Shown here piece by piece: positions 17,552-26,852 of a DNA stretch of 64,000 nt. Source of the DNA: Modestobacter sp. L9-4. Its GTDB lineage: Bacteria > Actinomycetota > Actinomycetes > Mycobacteriales > Geodermatophilaceae. The position numbers and the translations under genes were made by a program. The notes under the pieces were generated by a model. That model did no database searches, was not told the origin of the DNA, and saw only the letters and a program-made list of their open reading frames with translations. The stretch spans positions 2,914,001 through 2,978,000 of the forward strand of contig NZ_CP077800.1 in the NCBI RefSeq assembly GCF_019112525.1. Direction: 5' to 3'. Position 1 is the first letter of the stretch, and each line of letters opens with the position of its first letter.

Positions 17552-18481
17552 TCAGCGGCGGCGGCGGACGCCGAAGACGATGTCCTCCCAGGCCGGGATC
17601 CGCGCCCGCGGGTCCTCGACCTCGCCGTCGAGCAGGTTGCCCAGCACGACGGTCTCCTGGGTGTCCGGGTCGACCTCGTCGTCGTAGGGGCTGCGCGCCT
17701 CCACGCCGTCCTGTGGCTCGGCGTCGTCCTCGGCCGGAGCCGGCGTGCCGTCGGTGGGGACGACGTCGCGCACCTCGTCGTCGGACCCGTCCTCGGCGTG
17801 CAGGTCCTCGTCCTCGTCGGCCGGGCGGACCACGGCGATGGAGCGCCGGGTCACCGGGGCAGGCGGCAGGCCGTGCGGGACGTCGGGGACGACGCGCACC
17901 AGCCGGGTGCCCTCGGCGAAGTCGGTGGTGGCCGCGTCGACCGGGGTGACGGTGCGGGCCGGGATGTCGTAGCGCCAGTGCGTGGTGCCGGACTTGTGGC
18001 CGGCCCGCCAGGCGGCGCGCACCTGCCAGGAGCCGTCCTCGGTGCGGTGGGCGTCCCAGCTGACGGCGTCCAGGTCGGCACCCAGCAGCCGCAGCCGTTC
18101 GGCCATGAAGTGCTCCAGCGGCACGCTCGGCGTGCCCTCGCTGAGCCGGACACGGGCGTCGCGGGCCTGCTCGGCGACCCGCTCGCGCTCCTGCAGCACG
18201 GGGTGGGCGAAGCGCATGATCCGCTCGACCCGGGTGCCAGAGGACTCCGCGACCTGCTCGGGGGTCTCCCCGGCGCGGATGCGGGCCTGGATGACCCGCG
18301 GCGGCAGGTCGTCGGCCGGGGCGGGCGCGGGCTTGGCGGCCTCGGCCCGCAGGACCTCCCGCAGGGAGTCGTCCAGCGCCAACTCGAAGCGCTCGCCGTC
18401 CTCGGTCGAGTCGGGCTCGTCCGCGGCGAGGACCAGGTGCTCGCCGTCGTCGGAGAGCGCCACGAGGCGCAAGGAGCGCAT
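17552..18481 (-). CDS. sepH: Septation protein SepH
   Basis: Actinobacterial cell-division protein that in Streptomyces binds FtsZ and promotes Z-ring assembly. The N-terminal conserved DUF3071 region is clear: MRSLRLVALSDDGEHLVLAA, then the helix-turn-helix-like segment PPRVIQARIRAGETPEQVAE and the WDAHR/WRYD part. The acidic C-terminal half is low complexity and ends in a short basic tail (FGVRRRR). At 309 residues it matches the shorter SepH proteins. It is divergent from the amidotransferase operon. A family I hairpin follows its stop. Confidence 0.9.
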   Translation of the reverse strand: MRSLRLVALSDDGEHLVLAADEPDSTEDGERFELALDDSLREVLRAEAAKPAPAPADDLPPRVIQARIRAGETPEQVAESSGTRVERIMRFAHPVLQERERVAEQARDARVRLSEGTPSVPLEHFMAERLRLLGADLDAVSWDAHRTEDGSWQVRAAWRAGHKSGTTHWRYDIPARTVTPVDAATTDFAEGTRLVRVVPDVPHGLPPAPVTRRSIAVVRPADEDEDLHAEDGSDDEVRDVVPTDGTPAPAEDDAEPQDGVEARSPYDDEVDPDTQETVVLGNLLDGEVEDPRARIPAWEDIVFGVRRRR

Positions 18482-18751
18482 GGGGGCGACCTCCAGCAGG
18501 GGTTCGGTGCGGGCCCGGGGTACGGACCAGCGTCACGCTATCCGCGCGGTGGGAGGCGGCACCCGCCGACACGCCCGGTGCGGCGCGTCGGCTCGACAGC
18601 GGGCGCAACTCGTGGTGAGGGCCCGGTCGCCCTGCGGCGCCGGAACCGGCGAGAATGCACCACCACCGTCATCCGCGTGGAACACCGGGCGGGAACGGTG
18701 ACAGCAGGCGGGCGCAACGGCGCGCCATACCGGGACAGAGCGGAGGCGCAC
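18482..18751. promoter_or_regulatory. Divergent intergenic region sepH / amidotransferase operon
   Basis: This 270-base gap must hold the promoters of sepH (minus) and of the amidotransferase operon (plus). I see a clear Shine-Dalgarno GGAGG near 18742-18746 for the plus gene. I find no convincing -35/-10 pair, repeat or small gene. Base composition here is slightly less GC-rich around 18650-18730. Confidence 0.4.
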
Positions 18752-20536
18752 GTGTGCGGCATCTCGGGTGAGGTCCGGTTCGACGGCGGCGTGGCCGACA
18801 TGGGCGCGGTGGCGGCCATGTGCGACCAGCTGCAGCGGCGCGGGCCCGACGGCTCCGGTGGCTGGCAGTCCGGACCGGTGGCGCTGGGGCACCGCCGACT
18901 GAAGATCATCGACCTGACCGACGCGGGCGCCCAGCCGATGGTCGACGCCGAGCTCGGGCTCACGCTGGTGTTCAACGGGATCATCTACAACTACCCGGAA
19001 CTGCGCGCCGAGCTGCAGGCCGCCGGCTACCGGTTCTTCTCCACCTCCGACACCGAGGTCGTGCTCAAGGCCTACCACCGCTGGGGCGGGGCCTGCGTCG
19101 AGCGCTTCCTGGGGATGTTCGCCCTCGTCGTCGTCGAGCGGGACTCCGGCCGGGTGGTGATGGCCCGCGACCGCTTCGGCATCAAGCCGCTGTACCTCTC
19201 CCGCGGGCCGGGCCGGCTGCGGTTCGCCTCCTCGCTGCCCGCGCTGCTGCGCGCCGGGGGAGTGGACACCAGCATCGACCCGGTCGCGCTGCACCACTAC
19301 ATGTCCTTCCACGCCGTGGTGCCCGCCCCGCGCACGATCCTGGCCGGGGTCGGGAAGCTCCCGCCGGCCACGGTGCGCACCATCGAGCCCGACGGCCGGG
19401 AGTCCGACCGGGAGTACTGGCGCCCGGTGCACTCCCGGCGCCCCGACCTCGCCGACCTGCACCCGGTGGAGTGGCAGGAGCGGGTGCTCGAGTCGCTGCG
19501 CACCGCCGTCCGGCGCCGGATGGTCTCCGACGTCCCGGTCGGGGTGCTGCTGTCCGGCGGCATCGACTCCAGCCTGATCGTCGGCCTGCTCGCCGAGGAG
19601 GGGCAGCGCGACCTCGCCACCTTCTCCATCGGCTTCGAGGCGGTGGGTGGGCGGTCCGGTGACGAGTTCGTCTACTCCGACGTCGTCGCCGAGACCTTCG
19701 GCACCGACCACCACCGGCTGATGGTGCCCACCGCCGACGTCCACGCCGGGCTCGACGGCGCGATCGGGGCGATGAGCGAGCCGCAGACCAGCCACGACGC
19801 CGTCGCCTTCTACCTGCTCAGCCAGCAGGTGAGCCAGCACGTGAAGGTGGTGCAGAGCGGGCAGGGCGCCGACGAGGTGCTGGCCGGCTACGACTGGTAC
19901 CCGCCGCTGGACGGCGTCCCGGAGGCCGACGCCGTCGACGCCTACGCGCGGGTGTTCATCGACCGCCCGCACAGCGAGATGGCCAGGGTGCTGAGCGACC
20001 GCTACCTGGTCACCGAGGACGTCAGCCGCGCCTTCGTCGCCGAGCACTTCGCCCGGCCGGGTGCGGACACCACGCTGGACCGGGCGCTGCGGCTGGACTC
20101 CACGATCATGCTCGTCGACGACCCGGTGAAGCGGGTGGACAACATGACCATGGCCTGGGGCCTGGAGGCGCGCGTGCCCTTCCTGGACCACGAGTTCGCC
20201 GAGCTGGTCGCCGCCGTCCCGCCGGAGCTGAAGCTGATGCACGGCGGCAAGGGGCTGCTCAAGGAGGCCGCCCGGAAGGTGGTGCCGGCCGCGGTGATCG
20301 ACCGGCCCAAGGGCTACTTCCCGGTGCCGGCGATCATCGAGCTGCGGGGGGAGTACCTGGCGACCGTGCGGGCCGCGCTGACCGCCCCGGTGGCCCGGGA
20401 GCGCGGCCTGTTCCGCCCCGAGTTCGTCGACCGCCTGCTCGCCGAGCCGAACGCCCACCGCACGACACTGGGGTCCAATCAGCTCTGGCAGATCGGCCTG
20501 CTGGAACTCTGGCTGCAGCGGCACGGCATCTCCTGA
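18752..20536 (+). CDS. Asparagine-synthase-family amidotransferase, N-acetylglutaminylglutamine type
   Basis: Glutamine-dependent amidotransferase of 594 residues. Class II glutaminase domain (about 1-210) begins with catalytic Cys2 (VCGISGE) after removal of the start residue; the PP-loop ATPase domain carries SGGIDSS near residue 266. The long match RRLKIIDLTDAGAQPMVDAE and VVQSGQGADEVLAGYDWYPP marks it as the branch (TIGR03104-like, 'trio amidotransferase') that amidates the dipeptide osmolyte N-acetylglutaminylglutamine, not plain asparagine synthase. GTG 18752 has GGAGG five bases upstream. It is first in a three-gene operon with a peptidase and an ATP-grasp ligase. The usual partner, a GNAT/ATP-grasp fusion, is absent. 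Confidence 0.88.
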   Translation: MCGISGEVRFDGGVADMGAVAAMCDQLQRRGPDGSGGWQSGPVALGHRRLKIIDLTDAGAQPMVDAELGLTLVFNGIIYNYPELRAELQAAGYRFFSTSDTEVVLKAYHRWGGACVERFLGMFALVVVERDSGRVVMARDRFGIKPLYLSRGPGRLRFASSLPALLRAGGVDTSIDPVALHHYMSFHAVVPAPRTILAGVGKLPPATVRTIEPDGRESDREYWRPVHSRRPDLADLHPVEWQERVLESLRTAVRRRMVSDVPVGVLLSGGIDSSLIVGLLAEEGQRDLATFSIGFEAVGGRSGDEFVYSDVVAETFGTDHHRLMVPTADVHAGLDGAIGAMSEPQTSHDAVAFYLLSQQVSQHVKVVQSGQGADEVLAGYDWYPPLDGVPEADAVDAYARVFIDRPHSEMARVLSDRYLVTEDVSRAFVAEHFARPGADTTLDRALRLDSTIMLVDDPVKRVDNMTMAWGLEARVPFLDHEFAELVAAVPPELKLMHGGKGLLKEAARKVVPAAVIDRPKGYFPVPAIIELRGEYLATVRAALTAPVARERGLFRPEFVDRLLAEPNAHRTTLGSNQLWQIGLLELWLQRHGIS

Positions 20537-20580
20537 CCGCGGGAGCCGACCGCCCTGCCGACCGCCTGCGAGGAGGTGCC

Positions 20581-22467
20581 ATGACCGACGTCCTGCACTC
20601 GACCGTCCCGTCCCGGGCCGGGCTCCCCACCGGGGTCCGCCTCGCCATCGCCGAGATCGCCGGCGCCCCCGGCACGTGGTGCCCGACCCTGGCGCCCACC
20701 GGCGACCGGGTCGCCTACGTCAGCGACCGCTCCGGCCTGCCCCGGCTCGAGGTGGCCACGCTGGACCAGCAGACCCCGCCCGCGGTGCTGTCCGGCCCGG
20801 CCGAGGAGGTCGTCTCCGTCGCGTGGTCGCCCGACGGCGCGTGGCTGGCCTACCTGGTCAGCCCCGGCGGCTCGATCTGCGCCCAGCTGTGGGCGGTGCG
20901 CCCCGACGGCTCCGACCGGCACCTGGTCGCCGGGGAGGACCCGCGGGCCACCGTGTTCGCCGGCGGCTGGACCGCCGCACCGGGCCACTACGTCTGCTCG
21001 ATCGCCTCCGGCGAGGGCCCGGACGCCGACGTCGTCCTGGTCGACGTGGTCAGCGGGGCCCGCCGCACCCTGGCCAGCGGCGGGTTCCTGTCGGTGACCG
21101 CGGTCGCCGCCGACGAGCGCACCGTGCTCGCCCGCCGCGGCCCGCGCGGGCACCGGCACGTCGTGCTGGTCGACGTCGCCACCGGCGTGCAGCGGCGGGT
21201 GCTGCCGCTGGGTGCGCCCGGCGGGCAGGCCTCCGAGGACGGCCGCTTCGCCCCCGACGGCGCCGCCGTCTACCTGCGCGCCGGGCTGCCGGGCGTGCCC
21301 GGGGTGCCGCGCAGCGACCGCACCGGCCTGGTGCGCGTGCCGCTGGGCGAGGGGCGGGTGCCCGGCCCCGGCGAGGTGCTGATCAGCCGCCCGGACGCCG
21401 ACCTGGACGCCTACGCGGTGCGCGCCGACGGCACGGTGCTGTGTGTCTGGAACGCCGACGGGGTCACCGAGCTGGAGGTGCGTGACCTCACCGGGGAGCT
21501 CCGCTCCGCCGTCCCGCTGCCGCAGCCGGTGATGCCGGGCTGGTCGCTGTCGGCCGACGGGAGCACGCTGCTGGCCGAGCTGACCGGCCCGGGCTGCCCG
21601 CGGTCGCTGTGGCCGGTCCCGCTCGACGGGCCCGCGCCGCAGGCGCCCCGGCCCGCGGTGCCGCTGCCCTCGATCCCGCGCCCGCCGGACCCGCACCTGC
21701 TGGTCACCCCGCAGCGGCTGCGCTACCCCGCGGCCGACGGCACGGAGCTCGACGGCTGGCTGTACACCCCGCGGGAGGCGACCGGCCCGAACCGCACGGT
21801 GGTCAGCTTCCACGGCGGGCCCGAGGGGCAGGAGCGGCCGGACTTCTCCCCGGTGGCCCAGTCGCTGGTCGCCGCGGGGCTCACCGTCTTCGCGCCGAAC
21901 GTCCGCGGCTCCGGCGGGCACGGCCGGGCGTTCATGGCCGCCGACGACCTCGGCTCCCGGGAGGAGTCCTTCGCCGACGTCGTCGCCACCGTCGACCACC
22001 TGGTCGCCGCCGGCATCGCCGAGCCGGGGCGGCTGGGTGCGCACGGCTGGTCCTACGGCGGCTACCTGGCCCTGGTCGCGCTCACCCGCTGGCCGGACCT
22101 GTTCGCCGCCGGTGCGACGCTGGCCGGGATGAGCGACCTGCGCACCTTCTTCGCCGGCACCGAGCCGTGGATGGCCGCGGCCTCGGTCACCGAGTACGGC
22201 GACCCGGTCGCCGACCGCGAGCTGCTGGCCGCCCTGTCGCCGATGACCGCCCTGGACCGGCTCACCTCCCCGGTGCTGCTGGCCCACGGCGACCGCGACA
22301 CCAACGTGCCGGTGCTGGAGTCGGTGCAGGCCCACCAGGAGCTCACCGCCCTGGGGGCACCCGCCGAGCTGCTGCTGCTGCGCGGTGAGGGGCACACCGT
22401 CGTCGGCCGGGACAACCAGCTGCACCTGGCCGAGCGGGTCGCCGAGTGGTTCGACCGGTGGTTGTGA
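20581..22467 (+). CDS. S9-family serine peptidase (prolyl oligopeptidase/acylaminoacyl-peptidase type)
   Basis: Cytoplasmic peptidase of 628 residues: an N-terminal beta-propeller with TolB/WD-like repeats such as APTGDRVAYVSDRSGLPRLE (about 30-380) and a C-terminal alpha/beta-hydrolase domain (about 390-628). The catalytic triad is Ser491 in GWSYGG, Asp573 in HGDRDTNVP and His605 in GEGHT. No signal peptide. An excellent AGGAGGT lies just before the ATG. It sits between the amidotransferase and the ATP-grasp gene, so it may trim or recycle the peptide product, the place taken by an M42 hydrolase in the classical N-acetylglutaminylglutamine system. Confidence 0.88.
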   Translation: MTDVLHSTVPSRAGLPTGVRLAIAEIAGAPGTWCPTLAPTGDRVAYVSDRSGLPRLEVATLDQQTPPAVLSGPAEEVVSVAWSPDGAWLAYLVSPGGSICAQLWAVRPDGSDRHLVAGEDPRATVFAGGWTAAPGHYVCSIASGEGPDADVVLVDVVSGARRTLASGGFLSVTAVAADERTVLARRGPRGHRHVVLVDVATGVQRRVLPLGAPGGQASEDGRFAPDGAAVYLRAGLPGVPGVPRSDRTGLVRVPLGEGRVPGPGEVLISRPDADLDAYAVRADGTVLCVWNADGVTELEVRDLTGELRSAVPLPQPVMPGWSLSADGSTLLAELTGPGCPRSLWPVPLDGPAPQAPRPAVPLPSIPRPPDPHLLVTPQRLRYPAADGTELDGWLYTPREATGPNRTVVSFHGGPEGQERPDFSPVAQSLVAAGLTVFAPNVRGSGGHGRAFMAADDLGSREESFADVVATVDHLVAAGIAEPGRLGAHGWSYGGYLALVALTRWPDLFAAGATLAGMSDLRTFFAGTEPWMAAASVTEYGDPVADRELLAALSPMTALDRLTSPVLLAHGDRDTNVPVLESVQAHQELTALGAPAELLLLRGEGHTVVGRDNQLHLAERVAEWFDRWL

Positions 22468-22471
22468 CCCG

Positions 22472-23950
22472 ATGACCAGCGTCTTCGCCCGCTATCCCGG
22501 TTCGGCCCGCGACGAGGCGGTCGCCCTCGACGGGTCGGTGCGCCCGCCGTTCGAGCCGGTCGCCGGCGCCCTCGAGGAGCTCGGCGGGGTCGGTCTCACC
22601 TCGGTCGTGGGCGCGATGTCCCAGGAGCGCCGGGTGCGCGGCGTCGTCTTCGGCAGCTACGTCGACGGTCGGCTGGAGGAGCGCCCCTTTCCGATCTGCC
22701 CGGTGCCCCGGGTGCTGCCCGCCGCCGACTGGGCGCACCTGGCCCGCGGCGTCGAGCAGCGGCACCGCGCGCTCAACGCCTTCCTCGCCGACGTCTACCG
22801 GCCCGCCGGCCGGCGCCGCACCGACGACGACCGCCAGCCCGAGATCGTCCGCGCCGGGCTCGTGCCGGAGTGGGTCGTGACGGCCAGCCCCGGCTTCCGG
22901 CCCGCCGCGGTGGGCTGGGCGACGCCCGGTCAGCAGCGGATCACCGTCTCCGGCCTGGACCTGCTGCGCGGCCCCGACGGCTGGGTGGTGCTGGAGGACA
23001 ACCTGCGGGTGCCCTCGGGCATCGGCTACGCGCTCAGCAACCGCACCAGCGGCCGGACGGCGCTGCCCGCGCTGTACGCCGACGCCGAGGCCGCCGGGCT
23101 GGTCGACCCGACCGAGGCGGTGGCCCTGCTGCGGGCGGCGCTGGCCGACGCGGCGCCCGCGGGCTGCGACGGCGTCCCGCAGCTGGGGCTGCTCACCGAC
23201 GGCCCCCACAACACCGCCTGGTTCGAGCACCGGCTGCTGGCCGAGGCGCTGGGCGCCCCGATCGCCACCCCCGACCGGCTCTGGCCCACTGCCACGGGCG
23301 GGGTCGCGGTGCAGGTCGACGGCGAGCGCGTGCCGGTCGACGTCCTCTACCGGCGCTTCGACGAGGCCGACCTCGCCGGGCACCTGACCCCCACCGGCAT
23401 CCCGGTCGACGTCCTGCTCGGCGAGGCGGTGCGGGCCGGGCAGCTGGCCGTGGCCAACGTGCCGGGCAACGGCGTGGCCGACGACAAGGCCACCTACCGG
23501 TACGTGCCGGAGATGATCGACTTCTACCTGGACGAGCGGCCGGTGCTGGCCACCGTGCCCACCTGGCTGCTGGCCGAGCCCGGTGACCTGGCCGCGGTGC
23601 GCGACCGGCTGGACGAGCTGGTGGTCAAGCCGGTCGACGGCTTCGGCGGGCGGGGCGTGGTCTTCGGCCCGCAGTGCTCGGCTGTGGAGCTGGCCGAGCT
23701 GCAGGCGGAGGTGCTGGCCTCGCCGCACCGGTTCGTGGCCCAGGAGCCCGTCGACTTCTCCACCGTGCCCACCGTCGTCGACGGCCTGGTCGTGCCCCGG
23801 CGGGCCGACCTGCGGGTGTTCGCCGTCGCGGGCAGCACCACCCGCGCGCTGCCCGCGCCGCTGACCCGGGTCGCGCTGGGGGAGGGCTCCCTGCTGGTCA
23901 ACTCCAGCCAGGGCGGCGGCAGCAAGGACACCTGGGTCCTGCCGGGTTGA
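22472..23950 (+). CDS. Circularly permuted ATP-grasp ligase (COG2308/DUF404-407 type)
   Basis: Predicted carboxylate-amine ligase of 492 residues. Signature stretches are WVVLEDNLRVPSGIGYALSN, VDVLYRRFDEADL, GNGVADDKATYRYVPEMIDF and the nucleotide-binding VVKPVDGFGGRGVVFG. The C-terminus SSQGGGSKDTWVL is also typical. Such enzymes join amino acids or peptides through an acylphosphate. The ATG lies 4 bases after the peptidase stop, with weak GGTGG upstream, so the gene is tightly coupled. Usual companions of this family (alpha-E domain, transglutaminase) are missing here. The stop codon lies at the edge of a long palindrome. Confidence 0.87.
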   Translation: MTSVFARYPGSARDEAVALDGSVRPPFEPVAGALEELGGVGLTSVVGAMSQERRVRGVVFGSYVDGRLEERPFPICPVPRVLPAADWAHLARGVEQRHRALNAFLADVYRPAGRRRTDDDRQPEIVRAGLVPEWVVTASPGFRPAAVGWATPGQQRITVSGLDLLRGPDGWVVLEDNLRVPSGIGYALSNRTSGRTALPALYADAEAAGLVDPTEAVALLRAALADAAPAGCDGVPQLGLLTDGPHNTAWFEHRLLAEALGAPIATPDRLWPTATGGVAVQVDGERVPVDVLYRRFDEADLAGHLTPTGIPVDVLLGEAVRAGQLAVANVPGNGVADDKATYRYVPEMIDFYLDERPVLATVPTWLLAEPGDLAAVRDRLDELVVKPVDGFGGRGVVFGPQCSAVELAELQAEVLASPHRFVAQEPVDFSTVPTVVDGLVVPRRADLRVFAVAGSTTRALPAPLTRVALGEGSLLVNSSQGGGSKDTWVLPG

Positions 23951-23994
23951 GTGGAGTGGGTCCGTCGACGTCACGTCGACGGACCCACTCCACT
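23950..23994. terminator. Perfect 21-bp-arm palindrome, repeat family II
   Basis: Arms 23950-23970 and 23974-23994 pair perfectly around the loop TCA. The stop codons of both convergent genes (23948-23950 plus, 23993-23995 minus) touch its ends, so it exactly fills the gap. Near copies occur at 41645-41683 and 43555-43593. Confidence 0.8.
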
Positions 23995-24943
23995 AGAGCG
24001 GTTGCGCGTGGCGCCAGGCGGTCCAGGCGCTGGTGACGACGTCGTGCAGGTCGCGGCGGGCGCGGACGCCCAGCTCGCGCTCGAGCCGGTCGACGGCGGG
24101 GACGACGGCGGGCTCCCCGGGCTGGGCGTCGGTGACCTCGGGCGTGGTGTCCCCGCCGGTCACCTCCGCGACCACCCGCAGGACGTCGAGCGCGCTGGTG
24201 CCACGGCCGGTGCCCACGTCGTACACCCCGCCGGGGGAGCCGGCCTCCAGGGCGCGGACCGCCGCCACGAGGGCGTCGGTGACGTCGGCGACGTGCACCA
24301 GGTCGCGGACGGCGGTGCCGTCCCCCGCGACGACCGGGGCCGAGCCGGCGTCGAGGGCGGCGAACACCTGCGGCAGGAAGCGGTCCGCGGCGGTGTCCCC
24401 GAGCCGCGGGTCGGCCGCCCCGCCGACGTCCGGGAGGCGCAGGACGACGGCGGCCAGGCCGTGGGCGGTGACGCAGTCGCCCACCAGCCACTCACCGGCC
24501 AGCTTCGTCCGCCCGTACGGCGTCAGCGGCCGGCACGAGGCGTCCTCGGGCACCGGCCCGCCGTCCGGGGCGCCGTACACGGCCGTGCTGCTGGCGAACA
24601 CGAACCGGCCCACGCCCTTGGCCCGGCAGCCCTCCAGCAGGGCGACCAGTCCCTCGACGTTCTCCGCCCACGTGGCCAGCGGGTCGGTGCCCGACGTCGT
24701 CGGCTGCTCCCGGGCGGCCAGGTGCACGACGCCCTGCACCGCGTGCTCGCGCAGGACCCGACGCACCAGGCCGCGGTCCCGCACCGAGCCCACGACCATC
24801 GGGACGTCGGGCAGCCGGTCCAGCCGCCCGGCGTCCCCGGTGGACAGGTCGTCGAGCACGACCACCCGGGCACCGGCGGCGGCCAGGGCGTGCACCACGT
24901 GCGCGCCGACGTAGCCGGCCCCGCCGGTGACCAGCCAGCTCAT
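23993..24943 (-). CDS. NAD-dependent epimerase, UDP-glucose 4-epimerase-like
   Basis: Extended short-chain dehydrogenase of 316 residues. The NAD-binding motif is VTGGAGYVGAHV and the catalytic parts are SSTAVYG with the YGRTK (YxxxK) pair. The sequence order is that of GalE-like sugar-nucleotide epimerases, and the length is typical. It lies 25 bases downstream of serC on the same strand, so the two may share a transcript although their pathways differ. The substrate sugar cannot be fixed from sequence; UDP-glucose/UDP-galactose is the default. Confidence 0.83.
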   Translation of the reverse strand: MSWLVTGGAGYVGAHVVHALAAAGARVVVLDDLSTGDAGRLDRLPDVPMVVGSVRDRGLVRRVLREHAVQGVVHLAAREQPTTSGTDPLATWAENVEGLVALLEGCRAKGVGRFVFASSTAVYGAPDGGPVPEDASCRPLTPYGRTKLAGEWLVGDCVTAHGLAAVVLRLPDVGGAADPRLGDTAADRFLPQVFAALDAGSAPVVAGDGTAVRDLVHVADVTDALVAAVRALEAGSPGGVYDVGTGRGTSALDVLRVVAEVTGGDTTPEVTDAQPGEPAVVPAVDRLERELGVRARRDLHDVVTSAWTAWRHAQPL

Positions 24944-24968
24944 GCCCGCACCGTCAGACCCCGGCGGC

Positions 24969-26162
<1,194 letters not shown>

Positions 26163-26195
26163 TCACGCGGCGGTGCGCGGGGCAACGGTGACAGC

Positions 26196-26852
26196 ATGGA
26201 GCGCGTGCCCGACCTGATCAGCATGCGCAGGGACTACGACGACGGCAGCTTCAGCGAGGCGGGGCTGGCAGCCACCTGGGTCGAGCAGTTCGACCGCTGG
26301 TTCGCCGACTCCGTGGCCGCCGAGCTGCCCGAGCCGAACGCGATGGTCCTGGCCACCGCGGACGCCGACGCGGTGCCCGACGCGCGGGTCGTGCTGATGA
26401 AGGGCTACGACGAGTCCGGCTTCCTGTTCGTCGGCAACTACGCCTCGGCCAAGGGCGCCCAGCTGGCGGTGAACCCGCGCGCCGCGCTGGTGTTCCCCTG
26501 GCACGCCCTGCAGCGGTCGGTGCGGGTGACCGGCACCGTCGAGCGGGTGGGCGACAGCGCCTCCGACGCGCTGTGGGACCCCCGCCCCCGGGGCGCGCAG
26601 CTGGCCGCCGCCGCCTCGCTGCAGTCGACCGTCGTGGAGTCCCGCGACGAGCTGGTGCAGCGGTTCGCCGAGCTCGACGCGCAGACCCCGCCCGGCCCGC
26701 TGCCGCGGCCGGCGAACTGGGGCGGCTACCGGCTGGCACCGGACAAGGTCGAGTTCTGGCAGGGCGGGCACGACCGCCTGCACGACCGGTTGGTCTTCGT
26801 GCGGGACGACGAGGAGGGCGGGGGCTGGTTCGTGCAGCGCCTGGCCCCGTGA
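26196..26852 (+). CDS. pdxH: Pyridoxamine 5'-phosphate oxidase
   Basis: FMN enzyme that oxidises pyridoxine or pyridoxamine phosphate to pyridoxal phosphate. Visible family parts are ARVVLMKGYDESGFLFVGNY, SAKGAQLAVNPRAALVFPWH (FMN-binding split barrel) and the C-terminal RPANWGGYRLAPDKVEFWQG and RLAP ending. Length of 218 residues is standard. An AACGGT hexamer lies 6 bases before the ATG, compatible with a leaderless transcript. The stop overlaps the next gene by GTGA. Divergent neighbour serC uses its product. Confidence 0.94.
   Translation: MERVPDLISMRRDYDDGSFSEAGLAATWVEQFDRWFADSVAAELPEPNAMVLATADADAVPDARVVLMKGYDESGFLFVGNYASAKGAQLAVNPRAALVFPWHALQRSVRVTGTVERVGDSASDALWDPRPRGAQLAAAASLQSTVVESRDELVQRFAELDAQTPPGPLPRPANWGGYRLAPDKVEFWQGGHDRLHDRLVFVRDDEEGGGWFVQRLAP

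Noticed and set aside
18752-20536. Plain asparagine synthase (asnB)
   Set aside because: Long stretches match the N-acetylglutaminylglutamine amidotransferase branch and the gene sits with a peptidase and ATP-grasp ligase, not with amino-acid genes.
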